DNA from: a virus
IMG/VR virus record: IMGVR_UViG_3300020214_001193
Location: 1 to 20,715 of that record
Strand: one strand, 5' to 3'
Length of the DNA: 20,715 bases
Position 1 is the first letter of the stretch. Every line of letters starts with the position of its first letter. Below the pieces are notes generated by a model that was given only the letters and a program-made list of their open reading frames with translations, had not been told where the DNA came from and ran no database searches. This document shows, piece by piece, positions 12,001 through 16,524 of this stretch. Both the position numbers and the translations under genes were made by a program.

Positions 12001-15000
12001 TTTAAATTATTGTAAACTCTATTTTCAAATTCAAATAAAACTTGATCTCTATAGTCCTGTAACGTATTTGTCACAGGATCGTAGTTACCATATAGTTTAT
12101 TGTAAGATCCATCATGACCAACAATAAAGTATGTAAAATTTTGATAACTTTTATCATATATTACTGCTGGTTTTGTAGCAGGATACATACCTAACTTAGT
12201 TGGAGTGTTAGGAACATATGAGCCATATGTTTGATTGTATTCGTTTATAATTATTGTGTCGCCCTTTAACAAATCTTTTGTGATTGTTAATGATGGACTA
12301 TCAGTACTAATTGTATAATCAACATCTTTCATTAACTGCGATACATTATTGATTACTCCTGCTTTGCGTTGTAGGTATACTAAAACTCCATCGTAATTTG
12401 CCTTTGTATAATTATAGATTTTACTAAGATCATAAAAACTAGTTTCAATATTATTTTTTATGGTATACGTATTTGTTATAAATGGAGATTTACTTGGAAC
12501 CATATCAGACCAAAAGAAACTTTGTTCTTGGCTTTTTGAACTTGTAATTTGATCTAATGCATCGTCTAATATTACTGCTGGAGTATATCTTTGTGGATAA
12601 TCTGTATTGTTTACAGTATCAACTAATAAAGTTTTAAATTTAATATATTCTCTACTATTGTAAAGTAATGCATTAAATAAATTATTATTTTCAGTTCTAT
12701 TAAAAGTGCCTGGAGCGACTAAACTAGCACTATTCTGTATAATTTTATCGCCCCAATAAATTAAATCTCCTAAATCTTGGAAATTATTATTGCCAAAAAT
12801 TTCACCTTTTATGGTATTATTATTATAGAAAATACTTGTATATTGTCTACGTATATCGCCAATATTAACTTCTTTAATATCTGTATTAAATGGGTTATTA
12901 TTTAAATTTATTGGTATACTATAATAACCAGAACTACTTACTTTATCACTTAATACCTGTATTTGAACTTTGGTATTAGTTAAACTTTTTACATCTATGA
13001 AAAAGTTTGTTTTTCCGTTTTCTACAGCATATATGTAATCTGATTTTTCTACGGGTATATTATTAATATAAACAAACGCAACTGGCCATGAGTCAGGCTT
13101 CTGATCGTTTACAGGTACATCGATTTGAAATATTCTATTTGGATTTTCAGAGAAAAAATCAAATTCGAAGTTTTGATATTGTACGCTAGGTGCAATGGCT
13201 GGTACCCATCCTGTCAATCTTTCAAACAGACTACGTGTTTCATAATTTCTTACGAAACCCAAATTGATAGGTTCATTCGCAGGTAGGTTTGTTAAATTAT
13301 TTACGTAATCAAATCTTTGACTGTTAAATGCAACATCAAATTTAATATCACCGACATTTGTTAAACTACTATATGCTAAAGGAAATCCTAATACAGGATC
13401 ATCAGTACCAGTACCTTTCGCATAAGCAAATAGTTTGCTACCAGCAAAGTTACTGCCCTCATAAATTTCTTGGTTACTTAAACTTTGTCCTATTTTATCA
13501 AATACATCAAATAAAGGCTCTTGGTTGGTATCGTATTTAAACTGCGCTAATATCCATGCCCCATAATTTTCATCTGTAAATCTGTACGTTTTACCTGTAT
13601 TAAAATAACCTCTTGTAATTACTGTTTGTTCGTTATCTTTAATAGCGCCATCACTTGCCTCTACCAATGAGATTATTGGTTTGCCCCCTACAGTAATCGG
13701 CGATAAGTTTACAACATAAATTTTATCACGTACTTCAGCATTTGTATCCGCTGCAAAAATTATTCTTGCGCCATTGAATAAATTATAATTTGTATTATCA
13801 AAGTCTTGTAAAAATGGATTAGCAATAAGTGATCTATTAGTATATGCTGACTCTATTGGATCATTTTTCGCCCAAGAAATTTGTAATTTAAAATATTTTG
13901 TACTAGAAATAGTAATATCACTGATTGAAGAAATTATAGCATTCGTTGGTAATATACCACTTAGTGGAGTAGGATTTTCGTAGTTTCCCAAATCACTGAT
14001 GTATTGTGTCAATGTGAATGTGGCAGCAATTATACTACCATCTGACTGTGATGTTTTAACTGAACTTTGTGGCACTAATGCATACGTATAACTTAAAGCC
14101 TTCGCTGTGCCAGTACCTGCTCCTATTGCTGATGCAGTAAATGATATTCCTGCTGTGTTACTTTCTGCTCCGCATGCTATCCAATCGGTAGTACCAACAC
14201 TAACAATTTCATAAATTTCGCCAACAATTAAATCGGTACTATTAACGTTGTCTGTACCACTATAGCCCGGACTTGCTTGTATCGTGGCATTATATCCTGT
14301 AAATATTTTAACATCAGGGTAGTAATTAACCTGACCATTTACTATAGAGAAAGCATCAGATGTTCTGCGATCTATAAAATCGACGGGCGTTTTACCTAAT
14401 GTGCCTTGATTAAAAAGTTTTAAGTTAGGATAAAATTCAATAATAGGACGATTAGCTTTATTTTTTTCAACTGCGTATTCATTTAATATTTCTGGATTAT
14501 TATTATATTTTGCTGTAGCATCAATTACACTACTATGAAACCAACGGTTGCTACGTGACCAACCATTTTTATTAATAGCATTACGTGCTATTGTAATATA
14601 ATCTTTGTTTATTGGTATAGAATTACTACCACTATATGCGCCTATGTCCCAAGGAAAAATGTCGTATGGTATAGGATTTTCAAAAGTGTAAGCCTCTGGT
14701 GTTACTGTTTCTTTTAAATCAATTAATTCTATACCTTTTTCAGTACCAACACCCTGTACATAATACTCTCCTTCCAAATAACTAATAGGGGTAACGTCGC
14801 CACTAAAGGAAACCTTTAGTCCATTAGTAAAAATAACTACTTGCTGATTTGGTACTGTAATTTGAAAATTCTTTTTACCTAGTATATCTGTTTCAACATT
14901 TAAGTTATTACCAATATTATTTTCTATTATGCGTAGTATACCTACCTTATTAGGATTACTTGCATCTTGATAATATAGAGTATTAAGATTAGCAGTTATA

Positions 15001-16523
15001 TTTGGAACTTCTTTTATACTTCCTGTTAAATCTTTATAAAAATCTAAACCAATATATTCAGTACCATATAGTGCTGTAATTTGAGTATTTTCATTAATTA
15101 GTTGATAAGGCTTTAATCTTATAATAGGATTTACTGGATCATCTATATTTTCAACATAAGTTACAATATAAAAATAATTATTAACAAATGAGTAAAATCC
15201 TTCTTCATTTAATCCTTGATTTACAGTAGCATTCATGGAACCACTTGCTGTAGTTAATGTAACTTCTGGACCATTAATTGATTGCGATATTGTAAATTTA
15301 TTTGCGTCAATAATTTCTTTTACATAATAAATTACGTTGTTTAATGCACCATTATATTGGTTTATACCCCCAAATACACTATTTGGAAATGTAATAACGT
15401 TGTTTACTTGTAATACATTCTTAATATCATTTTGGGGTAAGTTAGTAGTATCAACTATCAAACGATTAGTACTTGCTAAAGTATTTGTTACTACAATCGT
15501 AAGTGGCGTAGTGCTAGCAAAATTATCTGATGGATTAAAAATTTCATCAGGATCCGCTTCATTAATTAGGCCAATATTAATATCGTAATTACTTTCTGCA
15601 AAGAATCCATCTGTAAATGCTTTTTCGTCAGTAGTATTATTATAAAATAATATGGTTCTGCCTTCTAAATCAGTTACTCCATCGATATTTTCTACATCTT
15701 GTAATAATTTTCCATTTATATCTTGAAAGTTTAAGTTACTTACTAGATCAACATCTACTTGATTTGTAAATACAAGATTGTCTTGTGCTGTAACTTGTGG
15801 GACTTCAAAAATTACTGCTCCTGCTCTAGCGCCATTGTTAATTACACCATTATCTTGTGTTAGTCGTGTACTACGATTTGGTTGTGTGGCACTTGTACCG
15901 CTGGTGCCTGGTTGTGTTTGAATAAAAAAACCACTATCTTGATCAACAATAAAACGATATGTACCGCCACGCAACAACGTTAACGTTGGATTTTCTTCGC
16001 CAGTAGCCGTTTCTAGACTTCTAATATTATAATTATTTGATTCACTTTTAACTACATAGTCAGTATTGTTATATACAACATTAGTAGCAATTTCAACTGC
16101 TGGCAACCCTTCTGGCGCCCAGTAATATTGATTGAAGTTAATAATTTTGTCAAGGTCAATAAATGGGTCCCAACTATAAATTTGACTTTCGAAAAGTTTA
16201 CTATTGTTCTCAGTAACTCCGCCCTGTAACTTTAATGCGTCAATTAATCCAGGGTAAGTTATAAAATCTTTAGCAGCCATCTCATCTTTTTTAGTAAAGA
16301 TTATGCTAGGAGTTAATTGATAATCTGTTCTAATTTTAGTAGGCTCTGTAATATAGCGATCATTGGCGTTAATACCATAACCAAACTTACTACCTACATA
16401 CCCCTGTATACGTCTCTGATCAGAGTTGTTTACAATTTGATCCAGAGTAGCGGATAAGAATTGTTGATTGGTTGGAGTATGAAAAATTTCAGGTAAGAAA
16501 TTTAACGTTCTAATTCTTGCCAT
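1..16523 (-). CDS. Giant modular virion structural protein, C-terminus beyond window
   Basis: The frame starts at an ATG (16521-16523) one base after the gp6 stop and reads without a stop to base 1, giving at least 5507 residues. The start is supported by an AAGGG Shine-Dalgarno-like site nine bases upstream and by a natural-looking N-terminus (MARIRTLNFLPEIF). The translation is Asn/Thr/Ile/Tyr-rich, mostly beta-type, with no signal peptide or clear membrane segment and no enzyme motif that I recognise. Modules include the N-terminal head, a cupredoxin-like sandwich, an FG-GAP propeller, FCCH-like beta-domains, GTGT modules, an EVKPYH block and an Asp-box propeller; they are listed separately. 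Several blocks recall giant structural proteins of marine phages, from memory and not by a search. T4 has gp7 (about 1000 residues) in this slot, but I see no basis for calling this gp7. A baseplate-attached fibre or spike is the likely role. The reading frame is very secure; the function is inferred. Confidence 0.85.
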   Translation of the reverse strand, partial: MARIRTLNFLPEIFHTPTNQQFLSATLDQIVNNSDQRRIQGYVGSKFGYGINANDRYITEPTKIRTDYQLTPSIIFTKKDEMAAKDFITYPGLIDALKLQGGVTENNSKLFESQIYSWDPFIDLDKIINFNQYYWAPEGLPAVEIATNVVYNNTDYVVKSESNNYNIRSLETATGEENPTLTLLRGGTYRFIVDQDSGFFIQTQPGTSGTSATQPNRSTRLTQDNGVINNGARAGAVIFEVPQVTAQDNLVFTNQVDVDLVSNLNFQDINGKLLQDVENIDGVTDLEGRTILFYNNTTDEKAFTDGFFAESNYDINIGLINEADPDEIFNPSDNFASTTPLTIVVTNTLASTNRLIVDTTNLPQNDIKNVLQVNNVITFPNSVFGGINQYNGALNNVIYYVKEIIDANKFTISQSINGPEVTLTTASGSMNATVNQGLNEEGFYSFVNNYFYIVTYVENIDDPVNPIIRLKPYQLINENTQITALYGTEYIGLDFYKDLTGSIKEVPNITANLNTLYYQDASNPNKVGILRIIENNIGNNLNVETDILGKKNFQITVPNQQVVIFTNGLKVSFSGDVTPISYLEGEYYVQGVGTEKGIELIDLKETVTPEAYTFENPIPYDIFPWDIGAYSGSNSIPINKDYITIARNAINKNGWSRSNRWFHSSVIDATAKYNNNPEILNEYAVEKNKANRPIIEFYPNLKLFNQGTLGKTPVDFIDRRTSDAFSIVNGQVNYYPDVKIFTGYNATIQASPGYSGTDNVNSTDLIVGEIYEIVSVGTTDWIACGAESNTAGISFTASAIGAGTGTAKALSYTYALVPQSSVKTSQSDGSIIAATFTLTQYISDLGNYENPTPLSGILPTNAIISSISDITISSTKYFKLQISWAKNDPIESAYTNRSLIANPFLQDFDNTNYNLFNGARIIFAADTNAEVRDKIYVVNLSPITVGGKPIISLVEASDGAIKDNEQTVITRGYFNTGKTYRFTDENYGAWILAQFKYDTNQEPLFDVFDKIGQSLSNQEIYEGSNFAGSKLFAYAKGTGTDDPVLGFPLAYSSLTNVGDIKFDVAFNSQRFDYVNNLTNLPANEPINLGFVRNYETRSLFERLTGWVPAIAPSVQYQNFEFDFFSENPNRIFQIDVPVNDQKPDSWPVAFVYINNIPVEKSDYIYAVENGKTNFFIDVKSLTNTKVQIQVLSDKVSSSGYYSIPINLNNNPFNTDIKEVNIGDIRRQYTSIFYNNNTIKGEIFGNNNFQDLGDLIYWGDKIIQNSASLVAPGTFNRTENNNLFNALLYNSREYIKFKTLLVDTVNNTDYPQRYTPAVILDDALDQITSSKSQEQSFFWSDMVPSKSPFITNTYTIKNNIETSFYDLSKIYNYTKANYDGVLVYLQRKAGVINNVSQLMKDVDYTISTDSPSLTITKDLLKGDTIIINEYNQTYGSYVPNTPTKLGMYPATKPAVIYDKSYQNFTYFIVGHDGSYNKLYGNYDPVTNTLQDYRDQVLFEFENRVYNNLKLEGLISPVQQFDYIPGFFRSEVNNLTNLNYEQWISMYSLTFLDWIGQNRLNYKTQVFNRSSPWTYNYRDSLNKVNKSLVTQGDWRGLYQYFYDTTTPNTTPWEMLGYANKPNWWEERYGPAPYTSNNQQLWQDLEAGYDYGSPILDSKDLIIGKKYRIITLGTTDWNIVAGTSGVAYNVNDDITIVNQYLGTGTANSIITFAARPGLSEILPVNAAGQLLNPIECLLSNYDGNIFKRDWIIGDNAAVELSYRRSSSYPFDCLRIFALSNPAKFYNLCIDLDDYRYNIEFNQYLVDDRKHLIYDDIKIYGNGTAKTSYLNWIVDYQKQQGIKATQNIEDLLYNLDVRLTYRMAGFSDKTLLKFFVEKSNPSATNTSLLIPDASYQVLLYENQPSDKIIFTSVIIQKTKNGFKVYGNSQKNAYFTTLAPDINSQPLQIIVEGLEVNVYSSSLNEYEYVPYGTEFYNVQDVAQFMLNYGAYTISLGAKYETQLNGIEINWETMVAEFLYWAQIGWVIGATLNCNPAALSLEIDKESHVVQPLTLYKENFVLNQNLFPIQLSNLSIVRDGTNFKVTCLNEGEIVSYGEFNLSNMEHGIVFDNITEFQDIIYNLTTGVRQNRIYTIGSKSAEWNGFLYIAGFIYNQDNIKEWNKNTKYTKGNIVEYKNRYYSATKVIQPAESFQETEWIVTDYNEIQKGLLPNSATRSYESTLYYNSNNANLENEADLLSFSLIGFRPRSYMKAADLTDITQVNVFKNLIKNKGTKNAIDAFKGANLPQGGIQYDLYENWAILSGKFGGSLSENFIEIRLNENKMVGNPGTVSLTTGDFTPGMQQYVPLNKIFNYSQPITNVNVLPTKPYSPNMVYPDAGYVNFNDVKMSSYFYSDLPNAINKQGDVVPIENVYVRDYIWLADYLGSWKVCTPDILINNYNKSSPAPVIINLTTNPNGTATLTFNNAHGLEKFDLIIIINFDTSVNGYYTVSEIINPTQILINFVTTEGLIISGEGTCLKLINQRVSNPTKILNLPLLSSEFTQNTVWVDENDDGAWAVYRKSLNYKRVKELEIEGSTSYGYSVAYNDNFGYLVGDPGDVDNTDDITPGNVYRYTGPLDNLLLLETFNTGERSFGQTIAYNNNTIVISQPTATTDKKVFVYVYNSNNSLTEDLLLTQEIEPPTTVDSWGESLAISNDGNYIFILNNEDALSNNKEIYAYKRQNINLSAEYLTADETYIITSVGTTDFAAISTTTTTTENKVGQIFVATGAGTGTGTVTQISYKFAGIISDIDSTVGDNFGKSIACDYYADTIVVGAPNSDYTSLTTTKSDWGRAVVYNRISQNIEVQSNSVGENAQVFTLFVDPSPDTVTVNLLNTYSNNAMELSSTTDISVNDPIVFLGSGLAATNIITAKTYYVAELIAGNKIKIKTSRSTTDVSTLIEKLSIPEGTATATPQFLHVDVTVNGISVQDNNYALVDTTLYYSTYLNAGDIINISQNTFVKVQTLTSTNTPKTGVAFGTSVDITSFGTEIIVGAPFELQDGNEGGVYRFTDAGGEYGMIIGSEEVNLTTNQSILLNGYMVNLLDGSNAADVAQTINSAKITNVQAASTDQNKLIISLRNMSIAAANHELELTVSSIDTLNELGITIYPNTQLISCPHSETQTQFGSVVKFDESNNSFVASAPTGTRFAATTFDFIDDENQDNDTVFDNNATRWIDTFRNAGAVYMFDYIAKYDETVTEPGAYVYAQSVNSNSLSYGTQPLYGSALAFTDNTVLVGTPYYKPESVDGQVVIFDNTTGQTDWAVYRKSCDIVDINRINNIQLFSAETNNSLLNLDYIDPLAGKIFGAVRQNIDYVCNLDPASYNNISNNTNVIWGDNNVGKLWLDTSNMRFVNYHQNDPVYNATYWGTLFPGSDPAIYTWVVSVDPPTQYTGVGVPKDFNKFSIQTFIDQSGTVTLCYYFWVRFTNVIVPNSGKTLSDTVMESYLLNPLQSGISYFAPLLPNSYAIYNAQQSIKNTDTILHIGYKSTTSESIPHQEFNLVRSNFADDFLPGLPNTQYPHPTYLYDRMLDSMAGVDEEGSTVPNPYLPRAVQSGVLVRPRQSFFYNRYTALKNYIQYANTIMAQYPLVEIRPDATFFYKENKPIFDIVTGLLIVKDLTYNIVTLGNTTWSTIGATLVSAGDFVIGKTYIINTISNTDYTLIGANTNNVGVKFIATGTGNGNGTGTAYEITFTATANGNGDGTASTLTFDEGELYKTSDYVTRIDWWAEGFDNNTKPAFQVQLYSDLLRLENIDINTIARVIKGGNNTRETYIYVIETLDDNTQIERWKRIGLEKGTYEISKEIYDYDLGKYGYGGNFYDTDSFDDFPSNETRWIIRCLNEQIFTNELLIHRNKALILLFEYIVSETNESQNYLPWLNKTSLVDVKHTVRELLPTEKFRTDSDEFLSGYFNEVKPYHVVIKEFLLNYTKLDVYPGTLTDFDLPASYNTTQDEFITPQLVYGPLVQNNNNQFDKTSSEWQNDIYNEWYNNWGLMLSSSYQSPSYTDYLTENEKLEETIYSANYFMTTLQTYLPITSTTAIMKNVSGFPVTGTFRIEEELITYAGIDRARNLLTGLTRGVEGTTKTVHLPNSEVYMELPPIIVIDSGSQYNEFTPKVTAVVDELIYSAPRKPAVLQAVMALDKVINIEVLDPGSGFETKPEIVIEPSIKIVFNSTAVDNNTNTISISGFTLKTGDSIKYIAGFITVDATNIVPSQIYTIQTIGTTNFTLMGAPNNLVGTKFIATRVGTGTGTLKQSVPIDYLVDNQWYYVRLIDNIPNPIVALYASYAEAVQDKNKIPIQVSTTNVENQLWLGARALAVTTAQPVRENIVSIKFDRNSFDSKVTDWAKDRFYGSFFAGDYESQSASSWSLKLQSTQPDINSVLTSSQGFVFPIYNATRESEVIQSTFERSVESFIGSTITLKLNAPLSSTTSGSTIGFYVGMPIKFNGNISITGLQNNTYYYVKTILNETDFTISAEPNGTVISFPINLIPTATVACYTGDVVYGTQITTNYDGIRKVTKSSSTNNAYTIPVTALGTGGTQHMYIGAPVMFTLDLFGGVRQNQVYYVTTVIDSENFTISENSTPSTYSLLSASSTTNEIQLNVVSGLNIGDPIIVNSMSIDGVSVLDFGNIIAGTVYYIYDIDVLNSVIKLTTVKNGTTELSLDDVSEGTGTSALLTSQVDVVQLDNYTNGDMTMNLGLPVSPGQVNGQAFTFYETGAVYGPLEPDLLLNVIQRNIVQSVDTSDILAFSELGAGLTDVYVNMPFTLNKNIGGLIKNDVYYVKSQNTINVSCSSSGSGTIINCTSTSLIYDKMPIVFQPDPNGAEPKVFGTIIQGQTYYVRTIGIAPYTSFRIANYPNGTPINIGNDSGNMLGIGPDYITVSSTLGGSTLTLSSQALNVVLTQHTDFETDTPTFTVQSFLGGYSVQIVNPGSGFTIGNKLIIYGEYIGGTTSKNNLTLEINNVNSIGAITSVVASGTVPTDKAIYYVEIDGSNKFNLYQDAALNEPVDVSAWVYNGIEQTTATATTTGTNYITVSDSTIFEEYDTVKFSGTVFGNIELVTTYFITSIPNSTTIVVSETQGGTAVALDTATGTMTVSKFGSMMLLPEPFYFQASIVKYNNKVYRCLVSNNDQEFIFGKWYEINSGDQELNAIDRAVGYYQPTASMPGLDLPQLFTGLEYPNTTYIGQEFQTNQILPLDIELQDTKFEPKDLNLVTGVYRNTKYIIPTNTSQYSGLSKNLTGIKFNVTKVTNRPAAFTELTFADNTYVMTSTNVATPIMISADAITWQTNGLEDLPGVVDVPAAQLRSVKYMNDTWVAVGDKILTSTDVNQWTTTKSFSVNRQVTMYGVEGVSWLNSGTFIAVGQQILDLTEPELGYSGLVAIADNDGSAWTTYANVSQHGFRSVTSSANLIVAVGANGTIYTSTNAQTWSGVSESIVTGSNAGLNEISVASVQGFNVNDEVKVIIPTNVTANVNVLDPDVSY
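130..720 (-). other. Asp-box (BNR)-like repeats, second propeller
   Basis: Residues about 5269-5465 contain four Asp-box-like turns with a terminal tryptophan: ISADAITW, TSTDVNQW, IADNDGSAW and TSTNAQTW. Their Trp codons lie at 591-593, 456-458, 279-281 and 162-164, about 39-59 residues apart. Each is associated with a strand such as WVAVGDKI, FIAVGQQI or LIVAVGANGTIY. This is the layout of BNR/sialidase-type or WD-like propellers. No catalytic residues can be assigned, so a structural or glycan-binding role is more likely than an enzyme. The propeller may be incomplete, because the chain then returns to an FCCH-like beta segment at the window edge. Confidence 0.55.
1140..3220 (-). repeat. 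Run of FCCH-like small beta-domains
   Basis: Residues about 4435-5130 contain a succession of units of 60-90 residues. Most show a GxPI-type strand and then YYV..I.....F.IS. Examples are NTYYYVKTILNETDFTIS (near 3060), NQVYYVTTVIDSENFTISEN (near 2730), AGTVYYIYDIDVLNSVIKLT (near 2530), NDVYYVKSQNTINVS (near 2100), GQTYYVRTIGIAPYTSFRIA (near 1930) and KAIYYVEIDGSNKFNLY (near 1480). The pattern resembles the FCCH-type beta-barrel repeats found in phage tail and fibre proteins. Related single units occur near 15230-15480, 9000-9190 and 7740-7960. Units differ greatly in DNA, so the run is not a recent amplification. A spacer or stalk role is inferred. Confidence 0.55.
3682..3810 (-). repeat. GTGT module copy 5
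   Basis: Residues about 4238-4281 read QIYTIQTIGTTNFTLMGAPN, then NLVGTKFIATRVGTGTGT, a clean match to the module consensus. It directly follows a beta-domain (ISISGFTLKTGDSIKYIAGF). Confidence 0.7.
4160..4330 (-). other. Short TRG..GT beta-hairpin module
   Basis: Residues about 4065-4122 read VSGFPVTGTFRIEEELITYA, then LLTGLTRGVEGTTKTVH and LPNSEV. This matches a recurrent small phage structural module of the form FP..G.....E.I.Y.....L.G.TRG..GT.A..H..G. It typically occurs in long tail or baseplate proteins; no activity is implied. Confidence 0.6.
4640..5275 (-). other. WWAEGF / EVKPYH conserved block
   Basis: The block runs from RIDWWAEGFD (about residue 3751), through ERWKRIGLEKGTYEISKEIY and WLNKTSLVDVKHTVRELLP, to EFLSGYFNEVKPYHVVIKEF. 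The EVKPYH motif is at residue 3941. The last part is a motif I associate with conserved segments of large marine phage structural proteins. It is mixed helical and aromatic and lies between the propeller region and the beta-domain run, so it may act as a rigid joint (inference). Confidence 0.5.
5310..5600 (-). repeat. GTGT module copies 4a/4b, tandem
   Basis: Residues about 3642-3739 hold a degenerate half copy (YNIVTLGNTTWSTIGAT) immediately followed by a full copy (KTYIINTISNTDYTLIGAN, then VGVKFIATGTGNGNGTGTA). A third glycine-rich tail follows (TATANGNGDGTAS). This is the only tandem occurrence of the module and suggests local duplication. Confidence 0.65.
7060..7390 (-). other. Flagellin/hook-like insert between propeller blades 5 and 6
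   Basis: Residues about 3045-3155. The stretch contains SILLNGYMVNLLDGSNAADV, AQTINSAKITNVQAASTDQN and KLIISLRN. The pattern of a short strand, a helix with A..IN, then V.A......L.I resembles small insert domains of flagellar filament and hook proteins. It interrupts the propeller between two FG-GAP blades. The resemblance is by pattern only. Confidence 0.35.
8215..8365 (-). repeat. GTGT module copy 3, between propeller blades
   Basis: Residues about 2720-2770 read ETYIITSVGTTDFAAIS, a run of threonines, then VGQIFVATGAGTGTGTV. This is one of the two copies closest to the consensus. It sits between FG-GAP blades 3 and 4, as a domain inserted at a loop. Confidence 0.7.
9360..11350 (-). other. 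Mid-protein conserved region before the propeller
   Basis: Residues about 1725-2390 form a long section without obvious internal repeats. Visible landmarks are MAGFSDKTLLKFFVEKSNPS, IPDASYQVLL, YGTEFYNVQDVAQFMLNYG, NWETMVAEFLYWAQIGWVIG, IGFRPRSYMKAADLTDITQ, IKNKGTKNAI and YPDAGYVNFNDVKMSSYF. It has more aromatic and helical character than the rest of the protein. These phrases resemble segments of other large marine phage structural proteins; no enzymatic motif is visible. Confidence 0.45.
11410..11565 (-). repeat. GTGT module copy 2 (variant)
   Basis: Residues about 1653-1705 keep the opening KKYRIITLGTTDW and the closing LGTGTAN. The central GA..N..G..F.AT part is replaced by AGTSGVAYNVNDD, so this is a divergent member of the GTGT family. 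Confidence 0.6.
11575..12160 (-). other. HDGS / WWEERYGPAPYT conserved block
   Basis: Residues about 1455-1650. The block contains VGHDGSYNKLYGNYD, then YRDQVLFEFENRVYNN, then a tryptophan-rich stretch (WISMYSLTFLDWIGQNRLNY) and WEMLGYANKPNWWEERYG followed by PAPYT and LWQDLEAGY. The density of Trp, Tyr and acidic residues sets it apart from the beta-repeat sections. I recall similar strings in very large marine phage proteins but no named domain. Confidence 0.5.
14101..14260 (-). repeat. GTGT module copy 1
   Basis: Residues about 755-808 follow the pattern Y-x-I-x-x-x-G-T-T-D-W ... GAESNTAGISFTASAIG, ending in AGTGTA. The shared consensus is Y.I...GTTD[FW]...GA..N..G..F.AT..G.GTGT. This is the first of five dispersed copies in the giant protein. 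The copies match in protein sequence but not closely in DNA, so they are old duplications or independent acquisitions of one domain. Confidence 0.7.
14370..14560 (-). other. NRWFH / RPIIEF conserved block of the giant protein
   Basis: Around residues 655-720 the protein reads GWSRSNRWFHSSVIDATAKY, then a short variable stretch, ANRPIIEFYPNLKLFN, and GKTPVDFIDRR. The NRWFH motif is at residue 659. I recognise this combination as a recurrent block in large marine phage structural proteins; no function is known to me. The first GTGT module follows about 35 residues later. Confidence 0.5.
15757..16005 (-). other. Degenerate cupredoxin-like beta-sandwich module
   Basis: Residues about 174-256 have the shape LRGGTYRFIVDQDSGFFIQT, then a glycine/threonine-rich turn, then NNGARAGAVIFEVP and a final strand ending in LVFTNQ. 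This matches the layout of small cupredoxin-like domains seen in marine phage structural proteins, whose last strand usually carries a Tyr-Cys-x-x-His-type metal-ligand pattern. Those ligands are absent here, so if the fold is right the domain has become purely structural. The fold assignment rests on pattern memory only. Confidence 0.4.
15800..16523 (-). other. N-terminal conserved head of the giant protein
   Basis: Residues 1 to about 170 form a compact block unlike the repetitive remainder. It contains FLPEIFHTPTNQQFL near the start, ANDRYITEPTKIRTDYQL around residues 52-70, a YPG..DALKLQG stretch near residue 95, and an aromatic WDPFIDLDKIINFNQYYW segment starting at residue 118. I associate these motifs with very large structural proteins of marine phages. 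Because baseplate fibres usually dock through the N-terminus, this is the best candidate for attachment to the gp6/gp25 wedge, which is an inference. Confidence 0.5.
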
Positions 16524-16524
16524 T

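Noticed and set aside
472-15588. Several plus-strand open frames of 60-104 codons (for example 472-654, 1144-1356, 6807-7121, 9493-9795)
   Set aside because: They lie fully opposite the giant minus-strand gene, have no ribosome binding sites or family features, and their composition is that of antisense to Asn/Thr/Tyr-rich coding sequence.
1-16523. Naming the giant gene gp7
   Set aside because: Only the position after gp6 supports it. I could not recognise gp7 sequence features, and the length is more than five times that of T4 gp7.
1-16523. The giant frame as several genes fused by assembly error
   Set aside because: The frame is continuous and the domain flow is coherent at the places I checked. 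I see no internal SD-ATG pair with a family-like start, no broken motif and no duplicated edge.
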